DNA of 64,000 nucleotides from Pristionchus mayeri (Eukaryota; Nematoda; Chromadorea; Rhabditida; Neodiplogasteridae), in assembly GCA_036245805.1 (NCBI GenBank), contig BTRK01000005.1, positions 10,354,001 to 10,418,000 of the forward strand, given 5' to 3'. Under the pieces are notes generated by a model. That model was given only the letters and a program-made list of their open reading frames with translations, was not told the DNA's origin and did no database searches. The translations under genes were made by a program, and so were the position numbers. Positions 45,735-55,689 of the stretch are shown piece by piece; position 1 is the stretch's first letter; each line of letters starts with the position of its first letter.

Positions 45735-47030
45735 GTCTTCTGAGAGATTGCATGAAATCGAGACCCCCATTTGACAAAATGTTCAAAGTGCTCGGATCTC
45801 TTTGATATTATCATGGTAGGTGTCCCTAATGTCCAGGATCTTTTTGTGCGTACGGATTCCGAGATTTCTCAAAAATGCCTAAAAGCCGGCTCTCGAAATT
45901 TCGAAATTTCAAAAATTCATAAAATGCTTTACAATTGAGCTAGAGTTTCGTTCAAAAAACCAAAATGACCGGAGTTTACAGTAGAACAACTTTCATGTTG
46001 ACACTTTTTGTGGTTCGAAAAGTTTTAGTTTCGAGAAGTGCAAAAAATCATTTCCTCGACATCATTTTTTTTTATTTTTTCGCCGTCGTGAAAAATAAAG
46101 CTACCTTGCCTCCTGAGATTTTATCAGAATCGTAATCTACAACCTTTTTTACCCCAGGAAAAAAAATTTCAAGAAAATCGAAGGTATAGTATTCATCGCT
46201 TTTTGGCCTCAAACCTGGCCAACCTCGTGTTTTCAAGCAAAATCGAAAATTCCATGATGTCATATTTAAGTAATTATTCCTCGTGGATATCTTTTCTTTC
46301 TGTTTTCAGTGTTTACTGACCTATTTGTGCAATTTCCAATGAAAAAAAAAACGAAGATTTCAATATTTCATAAAATCACATTTTTTTCGAAATTTATCAG
46401 ATTTCATGATTTTATGAAGTATTGAAATCTTCGTTTTTTTAATGGAAATTTGCATAAATACGTCGGTAAACACTGAAAACGGAAAGAAAAGATATCCACG
46501 AGTAATAATTACTTAAATATGACATCATGAAATTTTCGATTTTGCTTGAGAGGTTCGCCATGTTTGAGGCCAAAAAGCGATGAATACTATACCTTCGATT
46601 TTCTTTACAAATTTATTCCTGGGGTAAAAAAGGTTGTAGATTACGATTCTGATAAAATCTCAGGAGGCAACGTAGCATTATTTTTCACGACGGCGAAAAA
46701 ATAAAAAAAAGTGATGTAAAGGAAATGATTTTTTGCACTTTTCGAAACAAACACTTTTTGTGCCACAAAAAGTGTCAACATGAAAGCTGTTCTACTGTAA
46801 ACCCCGGTCATTTTTTTTTGAACGAAACTCTAGCTCAATTGTAAAGCATTTTATGAATTTTTGAAATTTCGAAATTTCGAGAGCCGGCTTTTAGGCATTT
46901 TTGAGAAATCGCGGAATCCGTATGCACAAAAAGATCCTGGACATTAGGGACACCTACCATGATAATCTCAAAGAGATCCGAGCACTTTGAACATTTTGTC
47001 AAACGCCACCTGCCATCTCTCAGAAGACCT
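45735..47030. mobile_element. Hairpin element family P2, copy A
   Basis: The left half (from GTCTTCTGAGAGATTGCATG) is almost the exact reverse complement of the right half (to GCCATCTCTCAGAAGACCTG). Arms are about 620 bp with a small centre near 46370-46400. Landmarks such as GTCCCTAATGTCCAGGATCT appear once per arm. No transposase. Confidence 0.85.
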
Positions 47031-47094
47031 GTAATATGTAAACCTGGAAGATTCTAGCGCGAAGGAGCCGATTGTTGATGCTTCGTAGCATTTG

Positions 47095-47600
47095 TGAGGA
47101 TGCATTTTTCGAAATGTGCAAGTGTGTTATAACACCAAGTGCCTGTTCAAGATCGTACAAGTCCACAGTTCGACAAATATTCTTCCCACCACCATACTCA
47201 TAAGCGCTCCTCCTTGAAATGCTGCGTCCATGGTGAAAAGGGAATCGTTCACGAAACGTTTGCCCATGGTTGGATTCTAGAAATCACTTATCATCTCATT
47301 ATGTTCTACTCCAACTTGCATGAGCTGATAAAGTAGTATTCAGCGAGGAAATCATAATTGAACGTGCTGCCATACATCGTATTTGGAATTAATCTGAATG
47401 TTTGAAGGTGAGTAATTGTGAACCTTTTGAAAAATATGATGATCCTACCTCAGCACGGATGTAGGATGCAACATAGTTACTGGCGGTATTAATGAGCCCA
47501 TAGTAAATGCTAAGAGTCCGTTGCAGAGTGCATTGTTCATTAAGCAGTTCCTCATCCATCCCCTGAGATTCGATTTTATTTGAAAAAGCTTGATAGCAGC
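47095..47600 (-). CDS. Exon-like segments between the two hairpin copies (unassigned)
   Basis: Minus-strand segment 47600-47449 (CCAG acceptor, GTAGGA donor) encodes CYQAFSNKIESQGMDEELLN followed by an Str-loop-like stretch (TLQRTLSIYYGLINTASNYV). A second open segment at about 47288-47095 is readable in two frames, one containing AAFQGGALMSMVVGRIFVEL. A short segment near 47393-47300 lies between but does not match in phase. These may be the missing middle exons of the surrounding Str gene, inverted, or part of another gene. The evidence is weak. Confidence 0.3.
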
Positions 47601-47696
47601 CTGGAATGTTGGCTATTTTTGGAACATTCGTTTTTTCAAACAAGAAATTTCGAAAATATCCTCGTCATAGCTCCTCCAAATTATTTATCACAGGTC

Positions 47697-48985
47697 TTCT
47701 GAGAGATGGCAGGTGGCGTTTGACAAAATGTTCAAAGTGCTCGGATCTCTTTGAGATTATCGTGGTAGGTGTCCCTAATGTCCAGGATCTTTTTGTGCAT
47801 ACGGATTCCGCGATTTCTCAAAACTGCCTAAAAGCCGGCTTTCGAAATTTCGAAATTTCAAAAATTCATAAAATGCTTTACAATTGAGATAGAGTTTCGT
47901 TCAAAAATCCAAAATGACCGGGGTTTACAGTAGAACAGCTTTCATGTTGACATGTTAGTTTCGAAAAGTGCAAAAAATCATTTCCTCGACATCATTTTTT
48001 CTCATTTTTTCGCCGTCGTGAAAAATAAAGCTACCTTGCCTCCTGAGATTTTATCAGAATCGTAATCTACAACCTTTTCTACCCTAGGAATAAATTTTTA
48101 AAGAAAATCGAAGGTATAGTATTCATCGCTTTTTGGCCTCTAACATGGCCAACCTCGTGTTTTCAAGCAAAATCGAAAATTTCATGATGTATATTTAAGT
48201 AATTATTACTCGTGGATATCTTTTCTTTCCGTTTTCAGTGTTTACCGACGTATTTATGCAAATTTCCATTGAAAAAAACGAAGATTTCAATACTTCATAA
48301 AATCATGAAATCTGAGAAATTTCGAGAAAAATGTGATTTTATGAAGTATTGAAATCTTCGTTTTTTTTTTCATTGGAAATTGCACAAATAGGTCAGTAAA
48401 CACTGAAAACAGAAAGAAAAGATATCCACGAGGAATAATTACTTAAATATGACATCATGGAATTTTCGATTTTGCTTGAAAACACGAGGTTGGCCAGGTT
48501 TGAGGCCAAAAAGCGATGAATACTATACCTTCGATTTTCTTGAAATTTTTTTTCCTGGGGTAAAAAGGTTGTAGATTACGATTCTGATAAAATCTCAGGA
48601 GGCAAGGTAGCTTTATTTTTCACGACGGCAAAAAAATGAGAAAAAAATGATGTCGAGGAAATGATTTTTTGCACTTCTCGAAACTAAAACTTTTCGAACC
48701 ACAAAAAGTGTCAACATGAAAGTTGTTCTACTGTAAACTCCGGTCATTTTGGTTTTTTGAACGAAACTCTAGCTCAATTGTAAAGCATTTTATGAATTTT
48801 TGAAATTTCGAAATTTCGAGAGCCGGCTTTTAGGCATTTTTGAGAAATCTCGGAATCCGTACGCACAAAAAGATCCTGGACATTAGGGACACCTACCATG
48901 ATAATGTCAAAGAGATCCGAGCACTTTGAACATTTTGTTAAATGGGGGTCTCGATTTCATGCAATCTGTCAGAAGACGTGTGATA
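47697..48985. mobile_element. Hairpin element family P2, copy B (inverted relative to copy A)
   Basis: Same sequence as copy A in the opposite orientation. Its left end (GTCTTCTGAGAGATGGCAGG) equals the complement of copy A's right end, and its right end (TCAGAAGACGTGTGATAAAT) matches the complement of copy A's left end. Confidence 0.85.
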
Positions 48986-49361
48986 AATCAAACTTTTTCA
49001 GTGCGAATCGATGCCTCGAGTATCGCTCATCTTCTAAGTTCATCAATGTCCCTTGGAACTCTCTTCAATCCATTTATTGATATACTTATGACGCCAAATT
49101 ACAAAAAGCGGTTAGTTTGCGATATTTTGTAAAATAAATAATGAATTAGATACACATCCATTTAAAATAATATCTCATGAAGACAATTTGAGAATCATGA
49201 AGACACTTTTCTTTGGTGATTCGTCACGGAATCTAAGAGAGATCACTGTTTCAACTGCATATTCACCGACCATTCACGGAGATAATCAAATTACATTTCG
49301 TCATAAAATAAAGAGCGTGAACATGTAAATTGTCGTCAATGTCACCGGTCTCATTGGATGT

Positions 49362-49392
49362 ATTAGCTTGTTGCAAAAGTCTCAAAATTCTA
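49362..49392 (+). mobile_element. Single degenerate mariner terminus
   Basis: TTAGCTTGTTGCAAAAGTCT resembles the 24-bp end of the element at 9093-11153. No partner end was seen. Confidence 0.45.
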
Positions 49393-49504
49393 AAAGTCCC
49401 TTACTTTGAGCTGGGATAATTCGCGCGACTCAATTCACAATGCCCAACAAACATCGCATTATTTAGCAGTGAACTTGAACTTGAGGGAGCCTACGGGCAA
49501 TACC

Positions 49505-49603
49505 TGTGATGAACCGACTTGTGCTGAACTTGTGAGGAAAAGGAGAATTAAGGATAGGAAGACGCGAGTACCCACGGTCCGCTTGTCTCTAGATTTGGAA
49601 TAA
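49505..49603 (+). pseudogene. Exon fragment related to the 63.86-kb small-protein exon
   Basis: TCDEPTCAELVRKRRIKDRK then stop. The DNA matches 63,855-63,950 over about 95 bp (ATGAACCGACTTGTGCTGAA is identical in both). No start exon was recognised here. Confidence 0.45.
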
Positions 49604-49644
49604 GCACGTCGGCATTGGTTGTCCATTTTCGGTATTATAACTGA

Positions 49645-50427
49645 ATTTCCGAGATCTATTGATCTATACAAACCATTTTCTCTAAAACTCATTTTTAAGA
49701 GTGGTACACTTCAGGTCAATTTTCTCAAAAATGTAGGTGAAGACGCAGCTGAAATTTTCTTACTAGATGCAGATCAGGGAGAACTTTGAAATGAGTAGTT
49801 TGCGAAAACAATACGACCACTTCTGTTCAAGTTACGTCCAGTAAACCCCATCTGAATCGTTTGAACTTTATTTTCAACGGGGATTTTGATCAAAAACCAA
49901 TCTTTTTCGGCCTCGCGCTCCGAAATGAACGGTGTGGAATGAAATCGACTGCTGAAAATAAATTTCAAACGATTCGGGCGATGTTTACAGGACGTAACTT
50001 GCGCCCAAGTGTTCGTATTGTTCTCGCAAACCACTCATTCTCGCTGAGATGCATCTAGTAAGAAAATTTCAGCTGTCTTCACCTACATTTTTGAGAAAAT
50101 TGGTCTAAAGTGTAACACTCTTAAAAATGAGTTTTAGAGAAAATGGTTTGTATAGATAGAGCTCGGAAAATTAGTTGGGGTCACTCAGAGGTCAATTTCG
50201 CTCTATCTTTCACCGTATCCGAGAAAACGGCTCTCAAAGCGAATGATGCCGGTATACGGCCCTACGTAGGAAGCTCCAAAATGAAGTCTGCCCAATGAGA
50301 CTTCAGGGGTCACTCAAACATCCCTCAGGGTGGCCAAATCCGGTTAGAACTCATTTCATGATTTTCCCTCCATTCCCAAGAACGGCGATTCTAGCTCGAT
50401 TCTTTCGTGAATGGCGTGATATACTGA
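49645..50427. mobile_element. Foldback element family P1, left-truncated copy
   Basis: The arms 49645-49870 and 49950-50170 are inverted. The right part continues to GAATGGCGTGATATACTGAA, matching the right end of the 38930-39953 copy. The outer part of the left arm is missing. Confidence 0.75.
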
Positions 50428-50814
50428 AGTAATAGAGTTCGCTATTCTGGCAATCGTATATTCATTTCCCTCATTCTCTCTACCTATCGGGGAGAGGATG
50501 TTGAAAACAAAATAACCCGAATAGCGAACTCTATCCAGTACTACAGTGTCGCACGGTCTCCTCCCATACCATAGCGACTCGGCGTGCGGGTCGCATTAGT
50601 TCGCATCTCGCCCAGAGTGTTTTTGCGCATTTCTCGCTGAATTTTCGGATTTGGGTTCTTCTGCTAACTACCAACCGAGCTGCGTTTAAAATTATACAGT
50701 TTGAGTTACTTTGGGGATGGGTCATCTTTGGAGTCCCTTTTCCCCTCATTTATCTAAGAAACTATTCCTCTTCATGCTGGATAATGAACCATAGTGAAAT
50801 GGGGATGAAAGGGA

Positions 50815-51232
50815 TGTGCCGGACAGCCTTAGGCCACTCTCTCTCTCCCCCTCTCTCTCGTCGCCCCGCCCACTTTCGTCCCTCTCGCCGATGATCCACC
50901 TCTCTCACTCACACTATGAACACTTGGACATGCTCTCACATAAATCGCTTTTCTCTTATCGTTATTGAACTCACACGGGAGTTCACGGTTTCACAAGGGA
51001 AACCACTGTTTGGATTCACAGGGGAATCCGCCGGACTCACAAGGGAGTCCACTGGTCTCACAGGGGAGACCACTTCGACTTAGGCTAGCCTAGGTCATTC
51101 TTCTCTTTCTATTCTTTCGTATTCTGCCTTACTCTATCTCTCCCATTCCCATTTGGCGTAGTATATTTACTTTATATTCAGCTTCTCTATTCCTATCATT
51201 CCGTATACTATCCTTCTACCACTGAACCCGTA
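50815..51232 (+). mobile_element. 418-bp insertion with 7-bp target duplication (LTR-like), in one arm only
   Basis: The insertion is flanked by AAAGGGA at 50808-50814 and 51233-51239. The other arm (near 53210) has the uninterrupted site. The insert starts TGTGCCGGACAGCC, is pyrimidine-rich, has no coding frame and carries five hairpins at 50967-51071. It may be a solo LTR or another small retroelement. Confidence 0.7.
50967..51071 (+). ncRNA. Array of five 18-nt hairpins with covarying stems
   Basis: Five units at 50967, 50987, 51012, 51033 and 51054. Each has a 6-nt arm, a loop ACA(C/A/G)GG and a perfectly complementary arm: GAACTC/GAGTTC, GGTTTC/GAAACC, GGATTC/GAATCC, GGACTC/GAGTCC and GGTCTC/GAGACC. 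All pair fully although the stems differ, which implies selection or a structure-dependent origin. Whether it is transcribed is not known. Confidence 0.5.
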
Positions 51233-51416
51233 AAAGGGACTCCAAAGAGAACCCATCCGAAAGATTTCGCTGATCGGTAGTTAGCAGAATAATCCAAAGT
51301 CGAAAAATGCGAACTTTGAAGTGCCCCTGGGAGTAATCGTCTGGGAAGAGACCGTCAGTGTTTTCTAGCGACCTGAGTCTCTAAGATTTTTCCAATAATT
51401 CTGACTGCTCAGAAGC

Positions 51417-51992
51417 ATGCTCATATCAGTTATCTCTCTGCTACTTCCTGGCCTTGCAGCTGGCTGCATTCCGATGAGGTCGGGAACCGGAGGAAGGATA
51501 CCCGTAGGTACTGTTCGAGAGGTTACTAGGTCGGATGATCACTGTCGGATATTAACCAAAAATTGCCATTCTTCAGACTTCTGGACATTGTGGGAACCTT
51601 TTGTAAAAAAATTGCAGAACGGCAACCTTATGCAAAGTGGCCCAGTTTGAGAGAAGCCGTTTCGTTCCACATTCCGAATCTCATTCATTTCAGTCACTTG
51701 CGGTCCGGGAACATTAACGACAGGGAATGCCTGTGATTGCTTGCCTGCCAACGAACGAGTCGATCAATTTTCATACAGTGAGTTGTCAATACTATAAAAA
51801 AATATAGTAGAATTGGCGAAAATTATTTGAGATTTTCGAAAGAAAAACACTAATTTATCATAGGGAATTATGTAGTTATAATGTTTTAGAACAATTCAAA
51901 TCACAAAACACGTAATATTAGAGCCGATCGATTGCGTGAACGGCAGCTTCGAAATCGCCAATGGCAAATGCATTTGTACGCCTTCGGCGTAA
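51417..51992 (+). pseudogene. Secreted EGF/TIL-like cysteine-rich gene, copy H1 (truncated)
   Basis: Exons are 51417-51507 (signal peptide and RSGTGGRIPV), 51694-51777 and 51922-51992, with all intron phases 1 as in the other copies. Exon 2 reads TCGPGTLTTGNACDCLPANE but ends FSY where the other copies end YSC or NSC, losing a cysteine. Exon 3 (CVNGSFEIANGKCICTPSA) hits TAA where the relatives continue Pro-Tyr/Ala-Tyr. The product would be about 81 aa with an unpaired domain. Probably a dying duplicate. Confidence 0.6.
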
Positions 51993-52203
51993 CCGTGACC
52001 CGTTACTGATTTGCACGAAAAAGTCGTTGTAAAAGGAGACCAGATAAGCAATCCATGTTACTCAATCACGTTATAGAGGGCAACCATTCCACTTTAAGGT
52101 ACTTATGATGAAATGGTTTCAACGGGTTCAGAGGCTGAGAAATAGTAAATTTGCTTTCAAAAACTCTTCACCAAGGTAGTATGCTACCATAGTTTGGTCT
52201 ATT

Positions 52204-53016
52204 TTAAATGGGTTTGAAAATAATTGTTCGCGGAGGCCCTGATTTTGCTTCATCGACTCGTGATACCTGTGATAAATATTGCATACCTGTACACTTCTCG
52301 TTGTCATCCAACCAGTATGCAGGACTGCACACGCATTTGCCACGATCTATGTCGTAGTTTCCGTTTACGCAGTCGATCGGCGCTAATATGCATTTTGTTA
52401 TTGTCTGTAAAAATCATAAATAATATTGCAACATAAATAAACACACAATTAACAAAATGCATGAAACATATTGTTTTTCTAAAATCATTACTGATTTATG
52501 CTACTTTTTTTACATTTTAATATTATGAACAACTCACTGCATGAATATTGATCGACTCTTTCGTAGGGAGGCAAGCAATCACAGGCATTCCTTTTCATTA
52601 CTGTTCCCGCGCCGCAGTTCACTGAAAGGAACATGATTCGAAAGTGAACACAGAAAAGCTTCTACAACGACATTTGGATAAGCTGGTTTGCACGCATGGA
52701 TGATAACAAAATATTGTACCCTTCCGCAGTATTTACAGTTAGTTTGCCACAATGTCCAGAAGTCGAACATAATTCAGAAGAGTACCCGACAGTGATCATC
52801 CGGCTAGTTCCCTTACCAACTAGGTCGAATGATAACGATGACACCGTGCGGCCTTATTGTTAGGTATATCAAATATGGTATGAAGTCATAGTTTTGAACC
52901 GGCCTAGTGCCCTCTCGAACAGTACCTACGGGTATCCTTCCTCCGGTTCCCGACCTCATCGGAATGCAGCCAGCTGCAAGGCCAGGAAGTAGCAGAGAGA
53001 TAACCGATATGAGCAT
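52204..53016 (-). CDS. Secreted EGF/TIL-like cysteine-rich gene, copy H2
   Basis: Minus-strand exons are 53016-52926 (signal peptide MLISVISLLLPGLAAGC), 52621-52538 (NCGAGTVMKRNACDCLPPYE to YSC) and 52382-52287 (DCVNGNYDIDRG, CVCSPAYWLDDNEKC). All junctions are phase 1. I see no phase-matched further exon. Reading on from 52287 gives a short tail ending near 52204. It lies in the inverted duplication with H1, tail to tail. Function is inferred from the family layout only: an extracellular disulphide-bonded protein, possibly a protease-inhibitor-like or EGF-like module. Confidence 0.65.
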
Positions 53017-53600
53017 GCTTCTGAGCAGTCAGAATTATTGGAAAAATCTTAGAGACTCAGGTCGCTAGAGAACACTGACGATCTCTTCCCAGACGAGCGC
53101 GGCAGGTCGCATTACTCCCAGGGGCACTTCAAAGTTCGCATTTTTCGACTTTGGATTATTCTGCTAACTACCGATCAGCGAAATCTTTCGGATGGGTCCT
53201 CTTTGGAGTCCCTTTCATCCCCATTTCACTATGGTTCATTAGCCAGCATGAAGAGGAATAGTATCTTAGAGAAATGAGGGGAGGGGAAGATAGGGACTCC
53301 AAAGATGACCCATCCACAAAGTAACTCAAACTGTATAATTTTAAACGCAGCTCGGTTGGTAGTTAGCAGAAGAACCCAAATCTGAAAATTCAGCGAGAAA
53401 TGCGCAAAAACACTCTGGGCGAGATGCGACATAATGCGACCCGCACGCCGCGTCGCTATGGTATGGGAGGAGACCGTGCGACACTGTAGTACTGGATAGA
53501 GTTCGCTATTCGGGTTATTTTGTTTTCAACATCCTCTCCCCGATAGGTAGAGAGAATGAGGGAAATGAATATACGATTGCCAGGATAGCGAACTATATTA

Positions 53601-54030
53601 CTGGACGAAGAATTACAAGAGAAGCCGAAGTGTGGAGAAGCTCGGTCTAACAAAAAATGAATTTGAGTGAAAAATTGCTCCCGATGATGATGTAAGAGTT
53701 GTGATCAAGTTTGTATATAGATGTATATACTGAATGAAGACATACAAGCGACGAGCAATGATCAGAGTCTCTTATGTTTGCATGCTCTCTCGTTTCTCTA
53801 ACCGGCGAGAGAAGAAAGTCAGACCATTGCTCCAAGCGGCGGGAGACGTTGAGAAGTAGGGGACCCGAGGGAAAATGGATGATCTCGCATATTTAAGGAC
53901 GGAGCTGCATCGCCTATCCATAGAAAAACTCATCAATTGAGATAATGGGAAAATATCGGAAATGAGCTGATATTCAAGCCTTTTACTTCATGAGAGCAAT
54001 AGTCAGTCTAAAGTACAAATATTCAGTTTC
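53601..54030. other. Intergenic
   Basis: No supported gene. Confidence 0.5.
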
Positions 54031-54186
54031 GTATCACATGAGTTGTATGTTTTTTGACGAGTGCAGTATTGCAGTAAAGTTTAACTGGAAGGAGATGCAA
54101 CGTTTAAAATTTATCATTATTTATTTACTTCCATTACCGTCCCGTAACTTTTTTGCACTCGTCAAAAACTTACAACTCATGTGATA
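54031..54186. mobile_element. Small foldback element with ~35-bp inverted ends
   Basis: GTATCACATGAGTTGTATGT...GACGAGTGCA at the left pairs with TGCACTCGTC...ACAACTCATGTGATAC at the right. It is 156 bp and non-coding. Confidence 0.8.
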
Positions 54187-55300
54187 CTAAACAACATCTT
54201 TGGACAGCTGACTATTGCAAACTGGAAAGAAAGTAAAAGGCAAGAATACCTAGGGACCACAAGGGGTATAGTCGAAATGAAGCCATGAATCCCAAACTAT
54301 GCTCAACATAACCGCTGGGGTCCTAACATGATCATCTTTTTGGCCGTTTGTCGATATCTCATCTCTGAATGGCGCTAGAACTCAAGAAGTGATTGAAAAG
54401 GCATCAACAGAAAGTGGGGAAAAAGCGAGACGACGAAGAAAGGGGCGGAGTCAATTTCGATCCCTTCCCAGTCACATCTCAAAAATTTTGGGCAGGGCTA
54501 CGCCCTTTCCCGGCTTCGCCTCACCCCTGCGAGGAGAGACGAGAGTGCGCTGCATTGGCACTCTTTCGTATGAGCAACCGCTCTCTACACGCGCCGGGGC
54601 AGGGATGAGCGAGAGGAGAGGGAGGAGAGGGAGAGAAGGAGACGGCGATCTTTTAGCACAGGCACCGACTAGTTTACTTCGAATCACGGACCGGGAAATC
54701 AATATTTTTCGATTTCCTTTGGCCAACTTGTTTGAATGGTTGCGGGCTATCATATTTTCACTATTCAAACAGTGTGTCATAATTTCGCTGCTCACGCATA
54801 GCAAAAATTTGTGAAAAACGATGGATCGCGTTATAAAGTTCGAATTTTCAACATCACAACTGTAAAAACTGTTTTTCGAATAGTGACATATCGAAAGCAC
54901 ACGGGTAGAGCTTTCGAAATCTTTTTTGATCAACTCATTTGGTTAAGAATGAACGCTGTGATTGCTCTGTCTTGCTTTCGAGGGGGCACCGTGTCAGAGG
55001 GCGGAGCTTGTTGTCCCTAAGAATACCATCGCATTTCCGATCTGACCCATTATCTTGATGAGTGTTTTATGAGGTAGACGGCGCTTTTTTCACATGCTCT
55101 CTCGAAAAGATGCTCAAATCCACTTTTTTCTGCCGGAACAATGCCAGGCTCCGCTTCTCCGACCCTATCACAATGGATAGACGCTGCCTCTCCGTTCCTA
55201 TAAAGGCAAACTCATCCATTTTCTCTAGAAGAGCCCCCTTACTCCCTTCGATTCCCTTTGCATCCCTCCCCCCCCCCCCTTCGCCATCCTTCGATTGTGT
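54187..55300. other. Intergenic; GC-rich stretch without a supported gene
   Basis: Two long overlapping frames (141 codons plus strand, 153 codons minus) cross a GC-rich segment at 54400-54660. They have low-complexity Arg/Glu/Pro content and no splice or domain support. Confidence 0.45.
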
Positions 55301-55308
55301 TCCTTAGC

Positions 55309-55475
55309 TCAGGGTATCTGGATGTTTAGGGCCATTTTATTCACCCAAGCAATTTCCGATGACCATATTGCTCCTCGAATATCCTTTGCCTTTGATAGCT
55401 TTTTCCGCGACATTTCGAATCTCACTTGGTTAACGAACATGCTGAGAACAGTGGTCGCTCTTTTTCTACCTGACT
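55309..55475 (+). pseudogene. Decayed duplicate of the promoter and signal-peptide exon
   Basis: Repeats the block preceding H3 and H4 (CCGATGACCATATTGCTCCT, then GCGACATTTCGAATCT) and an exon 1 start (MLRTVVALFLPD) that stops at TAA. A similar decayed copy is at 58480-58620. Confidence 0.7.
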
Positions 55476-55561
55476 AATTTTCCCCGGGTCCGCTTAATCA
55501 CTTCGTTCCCTTGCATACCTTCATCTCCCCTCGCCTCCCTTCGCTTGTGATTCTTCTTTCA

Positions 55562-55689
55562 GTATATCTGAATGTTCAGGAACATTTTTTTCACCCAAAC
55601 AATTTCCGAGGACCATATTGCTCCTCGAATTTCCTTTGACTGTGATAGCTTTTTTCCACGACATTTCAAGTTTCATTTATTTCAGGAAA
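55562..55689 (+). promoter_or_regulatory. Conserved upstream module of the EGF/TIL-like genes (at H3)
   Basis: Contains TCACCCAAACAATTTCCGAG, GACCATATTGCTCCTCGAAT and a GACATTTC motif before the ATG. The same ordered block precedes H4 (58715-58822) and the two decayed copies. Promoter function is inferred from this conserved position. Confidence 0.5.

Larger units (their letters stand above)
45283..49132 (+). pseudogene. Str-like chemoreceptor disrupted by hairpin elements
   Basis: Exon 1 (45283-45462) encodes YVSGFSSCVNGVYILLILIV and PPSNLGIFRSHFYAGANASF, the N-terminus of a Str receptor. Exon 2 (45506-45651, phase 0, 43-nt intron) gives TM3 (FLISLAAMNLQFIILCFNFA then VRYAAVRG). The last exon (49002-49132) gives TM7 (SIAHLLSSSMSLGTLFNPFI then DILMTPNYKKR) and an AATAAA at 49133. 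Between them lie two 1.3-kb hairpin elements. No plus-strand exons for TM4-6 were found, while exon-like segments lie on the opposite strand between the elements. Most likely a broken gene. Confidence 0.6.
50424..53600. repeat. Inverted segmental duplication carrying two gene copies
   Basis: 50424-50814 plus 51233-51510 is the reverse complement of 53600-52918 with a modest number of differences. It includes AGTAATAGAGTTCGCTAT at the left and the matching GCGAACTATATTACT at the right. The arms include exon 1 of a secreted cysteine-rich gene, one copy on each strand, and the copies converge towards the centre. Confidence 0.8.

Noticed and set aside
46072..46263. Frames inside the hairpin elements
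   Set aside because: The elements are palindromes. Frames appear in both arms by symmetry and carry no recognisable protein.
54389..54933. Long overlapping frames of 141 codons (plus) and 153 codons (minus)
   Set aside because: They cross a GC-rich, low-complexity stretch, have no splice-phase partners or motif, and overlap antisense. GC content alone explains the lack of stops.
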